Part shown: positions 8,460 to 17,898 of the stretch, in pieces
How positions within the stretch are numbered: the first letter of the stretch is position 1
Layout: the number at the start of each line of letters is the position of its first letter
DNA from: Actinomycetota bacterium
GTDB lineage: Bacteria; Actinomycetota; Thermoleophilia; Solirubrobacterales; Solirubrobacteraceae
Direction: 5' to 3'
Assembly (NCBI GenBank): GCA_018268595.1
Contig: JAFDWH010000009.1
Location: forward strand, 62,001-126,000
Length of the DNA: 64,000 nt
Program-made: the position numbers and the translations under genes
Notes under the pieces: model-generated
Told to the model about the DNA's origin: nothing
Seen by the model: the letters and a program-made list of their open reading frames with translations, nothing else
The model's database searches: none

Positions 8460-9664
8460 CGTGGCTCGGCGGCCAGCTGTCTCAGCGCCGCGTCGAGCGC
8501 CTCGTCGCGCCGCGTCGTGTCGGGGTTGTCGGAGGCGCGCACGTCGGGCGCGATGCCTCTGCCCTCGGCGACGCCTCTGCCGCCGATGTTGCGCCCGCTC
8601 GGCAGGAAGTACTGGCCGACCGTCAGGTCGAGCGCGCCGCCGTTCGGCAGCTCGCGGATCTCCTGGAAGACGCCCTTGCCGTAGGTGTTGGTGCCGACGA
8701 CCTCGGCGCGTCTGCGGTCCTGCAGCGCGCCGGTGACGATCTCCGCCGAGGAGGCGGTCCCGCGGTCCACGAGCACGACGACGGGCACCTTGCCGGGGAT
8801 CGCGCCGCCCGTCGCGGTGTAGACGTGGCGGGCGCGGGCGCGCCCGTCGGTCGAGACGATCGTCCCGTCCGGGAGGAAGATCGAGGCGACGCCGACCGCC
8901 TCGTCGAGCAGCCCGCCGCCGTTGCCGCGCAGGTCGAGCAGGATGCCGTCGGCGCCGGCGCTCAGCAGCCGCTCGACGGTCGCGTGCACCTGTCCGGCCG
9001 AGCCCTGCGTGAAGCTCGTGTAGATCACGTCGCCGTAGCGCTTCCCGCGCCAGCGCACGATGCGGCCGGCGACGACCGGCTGCGTCACGCGCGCGCGTTC
9101 GATCGCCTGCGTCGTGCGTCTGCCGTGGCGCTCGATCGTGAGCGTGACCTTCGTGCCCGGCTGCCCCTTGATCAGCGCGATCGACGCGCTCGACGGGCGC
9201 CCGGCGAGCGATCTGCCCTCCACCGCGACGATGCGGTCGCCGCGCCGCAGGCCCGCTCTCGCGGCCGGCGTGCCGGCGATCACCGACTCGATCGTGAGCG
9301 GCCCGCTCGGGTCCGGCCGCACGGTCACGCCGATGCCGCTGAAGCTCGGGTTCGTGACCTGCTCGAAGCGCTTGTACGTGGTCGGGTCGAAGTAGTGCGA
9401 GAACTGGTCTCCGAGGCTCGCGACGGCGCCCTCGATGCCGCGGTCGACCAGCTGACTGCGGGAGACCTTGCGGTAGTAGATCCGGTCGATCGTGTCGACC
9501 GCCTGCTGCATGAGGCGCGTGTCGTCGTTGCCGGCGAAGGCGTCGCGGATCGGGCCGGGCAGCCCGCTGGGATGGCCGCCCAGGTAGATCCCCAGCAGCA
9601 GCACGGCGAGCGCCCCGAGCGCGACGGCGAGGGCGCGCCCGATGCGGGGGAAGCGGCGAGTCAC
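8456..9664 (-). CDS. S41 C-terminal processing peptidase, membrane-anchored
   Basis: This 402-residue serine protease of the CtpA/Prc family has an N-terminal membrane anchor (residues about 9-28) with the catalytic part outside. A PDZ domain spans about 105-190 ([21 protein letters not shown]). The catalytic dyad is Ser305 in [10 protein letters not shown] and Lys330 in NTYGKGVFQ, 25 residues apart as in E. coli Prc. Such enzymes trim or degrade envelope proteins; in other Gram-positives ctpB lies near ftsEX. It is the first gene of a ctp-rnr-smpB operon. The GTG start has TACGCT 6 nt upstream and no Shine-Dalgarno sequence, so it may be leaderless. Confidence 0.92.
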   Translation of the reverse strand: MTRRFPRIGRALAVALGALAVLLLGIYLGGHPSGLPGPIRDAFAGNDDTRLMQQAVDTIDRIYYRKVSRSQLVDRGIEGAVASLGDQFSHYFDPTTYKRFEQVTNPSFSGIGVTVRPDPSGPLTIESVIAGTPAARAGLRRGDRIVAVEGRSLAGRPSSASIALIKGQPGTKVTLTIERHGRRTTQAIERARVTQPVVAGRIVRWRGKRYGDVIYTSFTQGSAGQVHATVERLLSAGADGILLDLRGNGGGLLDEAVGVASIFLPDGTIVSTDGRARARHVYTATGGAIPGKVPVVVLVDRGTASSAEIVTGALQDRRRAEVVGTNTYGKGVFQEIRELPNGGALDLTVGQYFLPSGRNIGGRGVAEGRGIAPDVRASDNPDTTRRDEALDAALRQLAAEPR

Positions 9665-9670
9665 CGGGTC

Positions 9671-9713
9671 AGCGTACCGACCGGCGCCGCTCGCCCCGGT
9701 CGCTGGGTACGCT
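9671..9713. promoter_or_regulatory. divergent promoter dyad
   Basis: AGCGTACC (9671-9678) and GGTACGCT (9706-9713) are inverted. An inner pair GACCGG/CCGGTC (9679-9684, 9696-9701) can extend the hairpin past a GCTG bulge. Each outer arm carries an outward-facing TACGCT -10 box. The minus-strand box sits 6 nt before the S41 peptidase GTG; the plus-strand box would serve the aldehyde dehydrogenase, which has GGAGG at 9740-9744. Confidence 0.4.
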
Positions 9714-9748
9714 CGACGGAGCCGTCGATCCTCAGTCCTGGAGGCCCC

Positions 9749-11191
<1,443 letters not shown>

Positions 11192-11221
11192 GTGGGCTTG
11201 GCGAAACCCGCCGCGTCGCGC

Positions 11222-11244
11222 TAAAACACTCTATTCCGGTTTTA
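11222..11244. promoter_or_regulatory. AT-rich dyad upstream of RiPP promoter
   Basis: TAAAAC (11222-11227) and GTTTTA (11239-11244) form an inverted repeat with an 11-nt spacer, 4 nt upstream of the -35 box. Such AT-rich sequence stands out in this GC-rich DNA. It could be an operator or an UP-like element. A terminator of the aldehyde dehydrogenase gene is less likely, since the stem is only 6 bp. Confidence 0.4.
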
Positions 11245-11248
11245 TGGG

Positions 11249-11277
11249 TTGACCGGGGTGGGTCACCGGCTTATGCT
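11249..11277 (+). promoter_or_regulatory. sigma-70-type promoter of the RiPP operon
   Basis: The -35 box TTGACC (11249-11254) and -10 box TATGCT (11272-11277) are separated by exactly 17 nt. Transcription would start near 11284, leaving a leader of about 26 nt that carries a CAGGGGG Shine-Dalgarno sequence (11297-11302) before the ATG at 11310. It is the best consensus-like promoter I found in the window. Confidence 0.65.
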
Positions 11278-11309
11278 CGATCGATCCTGAGCACTCAGGG
11301 GGTGCGCGG

Positions 11310-12857
11310 ATGATCGAGTTGCCGATGGCCGGTGCGGCGAAGGGCCAGCAGGGCGCTGGCTGCCGGGCCGGTGCCAAGAGGACGGACTGCGGCGCAGGCG
11401 CCGGCGGCGACGGCGGGGTGATCGCCGAGCGCGCCGCGGCGCTCCAGGCCGAGATGACCGAGCGGCTGCGCGCGGTCCGCGCGCGTCGAGCTCTGCCGAC
11501 GCCATACGTCGAGCGGCCCCAAGTCGACGTCGACCTCGACTCCGCCGCCTCGCTCCCGCTGGTCGCGCCGCTCGCGCACCGGCGCGTCGACGGCGCGCAC
11601 CTGTGGGTCGCCGTCGAGCAGGGCGCCGTCCTCGTCTTCGACGACGCCGATGACGCGCGCTTTCGGCAGCTCGCGCAGGGCGCCTCCCCGCGTGCGATCG
11701 CCTCGCGCGAGCTCGGGCGCACAGCCGACGGCGACGACGTCGCGCGGCACCTCGGCGACCTGCTCGGCCGCATCGCCAGCGCCGGCTTCCTGACGTCCAC
11801 CAGCGGGCTCCACGGCAGCCGCGTGCCGACGCCCCACCGCTTCGCGCGGCTGCATCTGACGAAGGCGTGCCAGCTCCAGTGCGTGCACTGCTACGCGGAC
11901 TCCAGTCCGACGGTCGACCGCTCCGGCGAGCGCCCGCTCGCCTGGTGGCGCGCCCTGCTCGACGAGCTGGCGGAGGTGGGCACGGAGCGCGTCCTGTTCA
12001 CGGGCGGCGAGGCGCTCGTGCACCGCGGGTGCCTTGGGCTGATGGAGCACGCGAAGACGCTCGGACTGCACGTCACGCTGTTCACGAACGGCATCAAGGT
12101 GCCGAAGCTGATCGACCGGATCGCCGCAAGCTGCGATCAGGTCCAGGTCAGCCTCGACGGCCCGTCGCCGGAGATCAACGACCCGATCCGGGGCAAGGCG
12201 AGCTACAGCCGCGCCGTGCGCGCGCTCGACGCGCTGCTCGAGACGGACGTGCAGGTGCGCGTGGGCATCACGAGCATGGCGTCCAACTGGGAGGCGTGGC
12301 GCGAGCAGTTCGCTCGCTTCGCCGAGCGCTTCGCGCACACCGACCTCGAGTACAAGATGAGCTTCGGGATCACTGAGCACGGCCGCGCCGAGGGCATCGG
12401 CGAGCAGCTCGATCCAGAGGCCGCCAAGGCGCAGGTGGAGCGGCTCCTGTCCGGACGACGCGGCAGCCAGCTCGGTCCCCGCGTGACGCGCCGCACGACC
12501 GGATGCGGGTACTTCGAGCAGATCGTCGTCGGCCCCGACGGCACGCTCTACCCCTGCCATCTGCTGGACGCGCCCCTCGGCAACGCCGACGACAAGCCGC
12601 TGGGCGCGTGGGTGGAGGAGCTCACGCACCTGGCGACGCTCTTCAGCGTCGACTACACGGACGGCTGCGCGAGCTGCGACATCCGCTACCTCTGCGGCGG
12701 GACCTGCCGCGTCATGAACGCGAAGCGCACCGGCAGCCGGCTCATCACCACCTGCACGGACGCCGACAAGCAGCGGCGCTATCGCAACCTCGTCAAGTAC
12801 TACGCGGCGGACGCACGGCCGTCAGGCGCCGTCGCACTGCCAGTCCACCACGAGTAG
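11310..12857 (+). CDS. PqqD-like/radical SAM/SPASM peptide maturase
   Basis: This is a 515-residue enzyme. After a Gly/Cys-rich N-terminus (1-36), residues about 82-162 look like a PqqD-type RiPP recognition element (LWVAVEQGAVLVF, then DVARHLGDLLGRIASAGFL). The radical SAM core follows with Cys187, Cys191 and Cys194 in CQLQCVHC (CX3CX2C) and the SAM-binding TGGE at 231-234. A textbook SPASM domain closes the protein: Cys399, Cys416, then CX2CX5CX3C at 453-466, and Cys482, enough for two auxiliary Fe-S clusters. Such enzymes form thioether or carbon-carbon links in ribosomal peptides. The precursor gene begins 14 bp downstream. The ATG is supported by a good Shine-Dalgarno sequence. Confidence 0.9.
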   Translation: MIELPMAGAAKGQQGAGCRAGAKRTDCGAGAGGDGGVIAERAAALQAEMTERLRAVRARRALPTPYVERPQVDVDLDSAASLPLVAPLAHRRVDGAHLWVAVEQGAVLVFDDADDARFRQLAQGASPRAIASRELGRTADGDDVARHLGDLLGRIASAGFLTSTSGLHGSRVPTPHRFARLHLTKACQLQCVHCYADSSPTVDRSGERPLAWWRALLDELAEVGTERVLFTGGEALVHRGCLGLMEHAKTLGLHVTLFTNGIKVPKLIDRIAASCDQVQVSLDGPSPEINDPIRGKASYSRAVRALDALLETDVQVRVGITSMASNWEAWREQFARFAERFAHTDLEYKMSFGITEHGRAEGIGEQLDPEAAKAQVERLLSGRRGSQLGPRVTRRTTGCGYFEQIVVGPDGTLYPCHLLDAPLGNADDKPLGAWVEELTHLATLFSVDYTDGCASCDIRYLCGGTCRVMNAKRTGSRLITTCTDADKQRRYRNLVKYYAADARPSGAVALPVHHE

Positions 12858-12871
12858 GAGGCCCGACGCCG

Positions 12872-13159
12872 ATGCCCGACCCAGAGAACCCGGAGCTGCC
12901 CGAGATCCCGCAGCCGCAGGTCAAGCCGGAGTTCGCCAACGACGTCAAGACAAGGCTGCGCAGAGCGCCCGACGGAGAGCTGCACCATGCGACGACGGTG
13001 CACGTCGACCTGCCGGAACCGCTCGCGGAAATCCTCAAGAGACACGACCTCGCGGTGAAGTTCAAGAGCCGTGAGCTGTCCAGAATTCTGCTCGACCAGT
13101 CGGCCGGCATGGTGTCCACCGACGGGTGCATCTCCTCGCCCGGCGGCCCCGGCTGCTAG
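12872..13159 (+). CDS. candidate RiPP precursor peptide
   Basis: This 95-residue peptide is encoded between two modification-enzyme genes. It has an acidic, Pro-rich N-terminus (MPDPENPELPEIPQP), a middle segment with amphipathic helix (LPEPLAEILKRHDLAVKF) typical of a leader bound by a PqqD-like domain, and a C-terminal tail STDGCISSPGGPGC. The only two cysteines, Cys86 and Cys95, are in that tail, 9 apart, with the second as the final residue. The tail is low in complexity and unlike the rest, as expected for a core peptide. The ATG is preceded by GTAGGAGG at 12855-12862. The precursor role is inference from position, size and composition; I do not recognise the family. Confidence 0.75.
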   Translation: MPDPENPELPEIPQPQVKPEFANDVKTRLRRAPDGELHHATTVHVDLPEPLAEILKRHDLAVKFKSRELSRILLDQSAGMVSTDGCISSPGGPGC

Positions 13160-13163
13160 GCCG

Positions 13164-14345
13164 GTGAGCGCCCTCCCCGCCTCGCCGCCGGCCGCCGCAA
13201 GTGGCTCGGCCTGGTCCGACGACGTCCTCGTCGCGACGCTCGTCGCGCTGATGCGCGCGGGCGCGATCGCCTCCGAGACGAGCCACGACGACTATGCGGT
13301 CGCGCGCGCGATCGACGTGCCGAAGCTCGTCGCGACGCAGACGAAGGCAGTCGACTGGCTCAGCCTGGTCCGAGCGGGATCGGTCCTCGACGCGTCCGTC
13401 TGGTCACTTCCGGAGGGGTCGCCCGATGCGCGCCGCGTCGCATCCGCCTACCGCGCCGGGTACAGCCTCGTGATGCGCCGGCTGCATCTGCGCGTGCCGG
13501 CGGTCGCGGCGCTCGCGCGGCGGCTCGACCAGGCGCTCGCCGACGCCGGCGTGCTCTTGCGTCAGGCCATCCGCTCGAACCTGTTCGCCTCGCCGGCGGG
13601 CGCCACCGGCCTCGCGCTGCACTACGACGACCACGACGTGGCAGTGCTGCAGCTCTCGGGCGAGAAGCGCTGGACGGTCTACGAGCCCGTCTACCGCCAT
13701 CCGCTCGAGCACCCTGCCAAGCACCTGGAGCCGGAGGACTGCCGCGAGTGCGCGTTCGAGGGGGTGCTGCGACCAGGCGGGCTGCTGTTCATCCCGCGCG
13801 GCTGCCCGCATCGCGCGCACACCACCGAGGCGCCTTCGGTTCACATCACGCTCGGCGCGACGCGCTGCACGTGGCTGGACCTCGTGCAAGCCGCGGCGCC
13901 CCATGCGGAGGCGCTGCGCGCCGACCTGCCGCCGCTCGCGGGCGGGCGGCTCGACTCGGACGAGCGGCTTGCGCGGGCGCTCATGGACGACGAGGCCGTC
14001 GCGGCGGCGCTGGGAGATCTCGCCGAGCGCTGGACGCAGACCGCGACGGTCGGCGCGGGCCCGCCCGACTGGGACGTGCCGAGCGCCCCGCTCACGCCCG
14101 CGTCGCTGGTGCGCCGGACCGTCGCATCGCTCAGCGTCCTCGTCGAGCACGCCGACGGCGACGCGACGCTGTGCAACCAGTCGCTGCGGCTGCGCGGCGC
14201 GCGCGACGCCGCGCTGCTGCGCTTCCTGCATGAGCGCGAGCAGTTCGCCGTTCACGAGCTCCCGCTCGAGCCCGCACCCGTCGCGCAGCTCGAGCTCGTG
14301 GAGCGGCTGCTGTCCGACGGCGTCCTGGAACGCGTCGAGGCGTGA
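13164..14345 (+). CDS. JmjC/cupin Fe(II)-2-oxoglutarate oxygenase, RoxA/YcfD-like
   Basis: This 393-residue protein resembles ribosomal-oxygenase-type JmjC enzymes (Cupin_4). The facial triad is visible: His153 and Asp155 in ALHYDDHDVAVLQLSGEKRW, and His216 in IPRGCPHRAHTT. The strand pattern around them (L-Q-L-x-G-x-K-R-W-x-V-Y and G-G-L-L-F-I-P) matches the family. The C-terminal part (about 260-393) is helical, as in the winged-helix end of the family. Known members hydroxylate Arg or His in ribosomal proteins; here the location suggests hydroxylation of the precursor peptide, which is inference. GTG at 13164 starts 4 bp after the precursor stop. The 3' end overlaps the next gene by 1 bp (TGATG). 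Confidence 0.8.
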   Translation: MSALPASPPAAASGSAWSDDVLVATLVALMRAGAIASETSHDDYAVARAIDVPKLVATQTKAVDWLSLVRAGSVLDASVWSLPEGSPDARRVASAYRAGYSLVMRRLHLRVPAVAALARRLDQALADAGVLLRQAIRSNLFASPAGATGLALHYDDHDVAVLQLSGEKRWTVYEPVYRHPLEHPAKHLEPEDCRECAFEGVLRPGGLLFIPRGCPHRAHTTEAPSVHITLGATRCTWLDLVQAAAPHAEALRADLPPLAGGRLDSDERLARALMDDEAVAAALGDLAERWTQTATVGAGPPDWDVPSAPLTPASLVRRTVASLSVLVEHADGDATLCNQSLRLRGARDAALLRFLHEREQFAVHELPLEPAPVAQLELVERLLSDGVLERVEA

Positions 14346-15982
14346 TGCGCGCAGCGCACGGGGTCTTCGTCTGCGCCCCGTTCCACTCAACCGCCAACCC
14401 GCCGGTCGGGATCGCGTACCTGCGCGCGTCGCTCGCGCGCGCCGGCATCGAGTCGACCGTCGAGGACCTCAACATCGAGGCGCGCCGCGCGCTGCACGAG
14501 CTGCTCGCGGACGATCTCCGCGCCCGCGCGTCGGTCGACGAGCTGTTCATGCAGGCGCGCCGCTCCTATCTCGGCGAGGCGCTCGCGTGGTCGTGGCTCG
14601 ATCCCGACGGAGCCGAGGCGGTCGTCGCTCGCGCGATCCGTCATCCGTCGGCCGCGCTGCGCGCCTTCTGGCGCGCGGTGGGTGTCGAGCGCCTGACCGG
14701 CGACCCCGAGCTGACGCGGCTCGGCGAGCTGCTGCGCGGGTGGCTCGCGGAGCGGACGCTGATGCTCGCGGGCCGCGACGTCGGCTGGGTGGGCCTGTCG
14801 CTGACCGTCGGCAACCTCGCCGCCTCGTACTACGTGGCGGCGCTGCTGCGCGACGCGCGCCCCGATCTGCTCCTCGTCGCCGGCGGACCGCACGTCTCCC
14901 CCCGCAACGCCGCCGGCGTGCTGCGCGGATGCCCCGCCTTGGACGCGGTCGCCCTGAGCCCCGCCTACGACGCGCTCGCGCGCCTGCTGAGCGGCGAGGA
15001 GGACCGCCCGCGCGGGATCCTCACCCGTGCAGACGGCTCGCAGGCGGCGATCGCGCCGCCGCGCCATCCGCCGCTCGACGAGCTGCCGTTCGCCGACTGG
15101 TCCGGCATCGAGCTCGCGCGCTATGCGCCGTCGTTCGACGTCTCGTACGCGCGCGGCCGCGACTGCGCCGACGTCCGCACGATGCCCCTGCAGACCTCGC
15201 GCGGCTGCGCCTACGCGCGCTGCGAGTTCTGCCACAACGTCGTCGACTATCCGCGGCTGCTGATGCAGACGCCGGCACGCGTCGCGGCGGAGGTCGAGGA
15301 GCAGCACAGCCGCCACGGCGTCGTGAACTTCTTCTTCACCGACGACGAGTTCAACAGCTCGCGCCGTCGCGTGCGCGAGATCGGCGCGCGGCTCCTCGCC
15401 GGCGGACTCGACGTCCGCTTCATGGCGTGGATGCGCATCGACAAGATCGACGAGGCGATGCTCGACGACCTCTATGCCGGCGGCTGTCGGCAGGGCTTCT
15501 TCGGCGTCGAGGCCGTCGACGACGAGCTGCTCGACGCGATGACGAAGGGCTACGACGCGGACCGGGCGCTCGCCGGCCTGCGGCTGCTGCGGCGCTTCGC
15601 GCAGGCGCAGCCGGACTTTCGCTTCGACTTCAACCTCATCGTCGATCATCCGCGTGAGCGGCTGCAGTCGGTCACAGCCACGTTGCGAACCGTCTGCGAG
15701 GAGCCCGACCTGTTCGTCGGGCACCTCGCGGCGCTGTGCCGCTACCACGTCTACGAGGGGACCCCGGCCTTCGCCCGCTACGGACGCGAAGCGGTCGGCT
15801 GCCTCGATCCGATCGTCCCGCCCGGCGTGCCCGTCGACAGCTTCCGGTATCTGCTGCCGATCGACGACGCGCGGGACCTCGAGGCCCGGATGGAGGCATG
15901 GTCCGCCGTCGAGCAGCTGGCGGCGCTCGGGCGGCGAGGCGGGGCCGCTGTGGGACCGTCCGGGGTCGGGATCTACGACTAG
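14345..15982 (+). CDS. B12-binding radical SAM protein
   Basis: This 545-residue protein has an N-terminal cobalamin-binding Rossmann-like region (about 1-230), opening with ANPPVGIAYLRASLARAGI and including VGLSLTVGN and LLVAGGPHVSPRN. The radical SAM barrel follows (about 275-480). The cluster cysteines are Cys288, Cys293 and Cys296 in GCAYARCEFC, a CX4CX2C spacing rather than CX3CX2C. B12-radical SAM enzymes often methylate unactivated carbons, and several act on RiPPs. It is the last gene of the locus, coupled to the oxygenase gene by a TGATG junction. It ends 7 bp from the convergent ftsX stop, with no terminator between. Confidence 0.88.
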   Translation: MRAAHGVFVCAPFHSTANPPVGIAYLRASLARAGIESTVEDLNIEARRALHELLADDLRARASVDELFMQARRSYLGEALAWSWLDPDGAEAVVARAIRHPSAALRAFWRAVGVERLTGDPELTRLGELLRGWLAERTLMLAGRDVGWVGLSLTVGNLAASYYVAALLRDARPDLLLVAGGPHVSPRNAAGVLRGCPALDAVALSPAYDALARLLSGEEDRPRGILTRADGSQAAIAPPRHPPLDELPFADWSGIELARYAPSFDVSYARGRDCADVRTMPLQTSRGCAYARCEFCHNVVDYPRLLMQTPARVAAEVEEQHSRHGVVNFFFTDDEFNSSRRRVREIGARLLAGGLDVRFMAWMRIDKIDEAMLDDLYAGGCRQGFFGVEAVDDELLDAMTKGYDADRALAGLRLLRRFAQAQPDFRFDFNLIVDHPRERLQSVTATLRTVCEEPDLFVGHLAALCRYHVYEGTPAFARYGREAVGCLDPIVPPGVPVDSFRYLLPIDDARDLEARMEAWSAVEQLAALGRRGGAAVGPSGVGIYD

Positions 15983-15989
15983 CTGGTCG

Positions 15990-16883
15990 TCAGACGCGCA
16001 GGAAGCGGCGCAGCGAGACGGCCGAGCCGATCGCGCTGATCGCGATGCCCGCGGCCATCATGACCGCGATCAGGATCGTGAAGGGCATCGTCTCGGGCGC
16101 GCTGATGAGCGAGAAGTCGCTCGCGAGCGGGTCGATGATCGCGATCTTGCCGACCGCGAGCAGCAGGATCGCGAGCAGCGTGCCGAGCGCGCCGACGATG
16201 ATCCCTTCGATCACGAACGGCCAGCGGATGAACCAGTCGGTCGCGCCGACGAGCTTCATCACCTCGACCTCGCGGCGGCGCGCGTAGAGCGACAGCCGGA
16301 TCGTGTTCGCGATCAGGAAGATCGAGGCGGCGATCAGCAGCGCCGCGAGCGTCCCCGCCATCAGCTTCACGAAGCGCGTGACCTCGAGAATCTTGGTCGT
16401 GTCGTCGCGGCGCGTGCGCACCTCGTCGATCGCGCGGTCGATCGGCGTGTGGCCGCCGCCGGCCGCCTCCGGCGCGAGCGCCGACGCGATCTTCAGCACG
16501 TCGTCGGGGTTCTCCGGCGTGATGCGGAAGGTGTCCGGCAGCGGGTTCGCGCCCAGCAGCGCGAACGCCTCCGGGTCCTTCTTGCGCTGCTGCTGGTAGG
16601 CCTCCTGCTTGGAGACGAACTCGACGCGCTTGACGTTCGTCGTGTCGAGCAACTGCTGGCGCACGCGCTCGACGTCGGATTGCGTCGCCCCTCTTACGAG
16701 GTAGACGTCGACCAGCACGCGCTTGCGCACGTCGTTGGCGGCGCCGGTCGTCGCCTGCACGATCGGGATGAAGACGCCGACCACGAGCATCGTCAACAGC
16801 ACGGTCGCGAGCGCCGCGAACGACGGGGCCGCGTTGCGCCGCAGCGCGCGCGACGACTCGCGCATGAAGAAGCCGAGCTTCAC
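15990..16883 (-). CDS. ftsX: cell-division permease-like protein FtsX
   Basis: This 297-residue membrane protein has the FtsX architecture: a short cytoplasmic N-terminus, a first membrane helix (about 22-45), an extracytoplasmic domain (about 46-170), then three helices ending at residue about 285 with the terminal SLRRFLRV. The typical segment between helices reads RRREVEVMKLVGATDWFIRWPF. With FtsE it relays a cytoplasmic signal to a periplasmic or wall hydrolase. GTG at 16883 overlaps the ftsE stop by 4 bp; further upstream the same frame runs out of phase through ftsE. The M23-type hydrolase gene often found next to ftsX is absent here. Confidence 0.93.
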   Translation of the reverse strand: MKLGFFMRESSRALRRNAAPSFAALATVLLTMLVVGVFIPIVQATTGAANDVRKRVLVDVYLVRGATQSDVERVRQQLLDTTNVKRVEFVSKQEAYQQQRKKDPEAFALLGANPLPDTFRITPENPDDVLKIASALAPEAAGGGHTPIDRAIDEVRTRRDDTTKILEVTRFVKLMAGTLAALLIAASIFLIANTIRLSLYARRREVEVMKLVGATDWFIRWPFVIEGIIVGALGTLLAILLLAVGKIAIIDPLASDFSLISAPETMPFTILIAVMMAAGIAISAIGSAVSLRRFLRV

Positions 16884-17737
16884 GACTTCTCGACGATCGG
16901 GGACGTCTCGGGCAGGCCGTCGCGCATGCGCACGGCGAACTCGCGCGTCGACTCGTCGCGCACGTAGGAGCCGCTCGCCTCGTCGCGCACGATTCGCCCC
17001 TGCGACAGCTCGATCACGCGGCGGCGCATCTTGTCGACCATCGCGTTGTCGTGCGTGGCGATCACGACGGTCGTGCCGGCGCGGTTGATGCGGTAGAGCA
17101 GCTGCATGATCCCGATCGACGTCTCGGGGTCGAGGTTGCCGGTCGGCTCGTCGGCCAGCAGCAGCGGCGGGTGGTTCACGAACGCGCGCGCGATCGCGAC
17201 GCGCTGCTGCTCGCCGCCGGACAGCTGGTCCGGGTAGTTGTGCAACTTCGTCGAGAGGCCCGTGAGGCGCAGGATGTCCGGCACCTTCGCGCGGATCTCC
17301 CTGCGCGAGCCGCCGGTCACCTGCAGCGCGTAGGCGACGTTGTCGTGCACGGTGCGGTTCGGCAGCAGCTTGAAGTCCTGGAAGACGACGCCGATGTTGC
17401 GGCGGTAGTACGGCACCCGCTTGCGCGTGATCTCCGCGAGGTCCTTGCCGGCGACGCGGATCGTGCCGGCGGTCGGCTCCAGCTCCTTGATCAGCAGGCG
17501 CATGACGGTCGACTTGCCGGAGCCGGTCGAGCCGACGAGGAAGACCCACTCGCCCCGCTGGATCGAGAAGGTCGCCTGGTCGAGGCCGACGGCGCCGACG
17601 TCGTAGCGCTTCTCGACGCCGCGGAACTCGATCACGGACGGCGCGGCGCGCCGCGCTCTGTGCGGCACGGCGACCGCCGGCGTGGGCTCGGCGTCGGCGC
17701 TGGGCGGCGTGCTGGAGGGGCCGGTCTTCACGGGCAT
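16880..17737 (-). CDS. ftsE: cell-division ATP-binding protein FtsE
   Basis: This 285-residue ABC ATPase partners FtsX. The Walker A is GSTGSGKST, the Q-loop lies in [15 protein letters not shown], the signature is [15 protein letters not shown], the Walker B is [13 protein letters not shown], and the H-loop is VIATHD. The FKLLPNRTV segment is typical of FtsE rather than other exporters. Compared with the usual 220-230 residues, it has an N-terminal extension of about 35 residues rich in Pro and Ala and a C-terminal tail of about 25. An internal start near the strand [12 protein letters not shown] is possible but no good start codon was found there. TACTGT on the minus strand, 11 nt upstream of the ATG, may be its -10 box. 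Confidence 0.94.
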   Translation of the reverse strand: MPVKTGPSSTPPSADAEPTPAVAVPHRARRAAPSVIEFRGVEKRYDVGAVGLDQATFSIQRGEWVFLVGSTGSGKSTVMRLLIKELEPTAGTIRVAGKDLAEITRKRVPYYRRNIGVVFQDFKLLPNRTVHDNVAYALQVTGGSRREIRAKVPDILRLTGLSTKLHNYPDQLSGGEQQRVAIARAFVNHPPLLLADEPTGNLDPETSIGIMQLLYRINRAGTTVVIATHDNAMVDKMRRRVIELSQGRIVRDEASGSYVRDESTREFAVRMRDGLPETSPIVEKS

Positions 17738-17792
17738 GAGGCTCCGGGACAGTAGCGCGCACCCAGGCGAAGCGACCAGGCCCAGGCATCTG

Positions 17793-17810
17793 CTGCAAGC
17801 AGTTTTGCAG
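17793..17810. promoter_or_regulatory. dyad in ftsE/M16 divergent region
   Basis: CTGCAA-N6-TTGCAG is a perfect 6-bp inverted repeat in the 161-bp gap between the divergent ftsE and M16 peptidase genes. It has the size of a dimeric repressor site. No regulator is encoded beside it, so the assignment is tentative. Confidence 0.3.
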
Positions 17811-17886
17811 GGATTTCCTCGCTGCGGCGCGTGGCGCGCGGGCGCTCGCGCACGCCGGCGGGCGCGGGATCGGGGCGATTCGCCGC

Positions 17887-17892
17887 TATCGT
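17887..17892 (+). promoter_or_regulatory. -10 box, leaderless M16 peptidase promoter
   Basis: TATCGT is followed by exactly 6 nt and the ATG at 17899, with no Shine-Dalgarno sequence. The transcript would begin at or next to the start codon. Confidence 0.5.
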
Positions 17893-17898
17893 CGCGGC

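Noticed and set aside
11310-12857. SPASM protein as PqqE or mycofactocin maturase
   Set aside because: No pqqA-like or mftA-like peptide and no pqq or mft partner genes are nearby, and the downstream peptide has a different tail.
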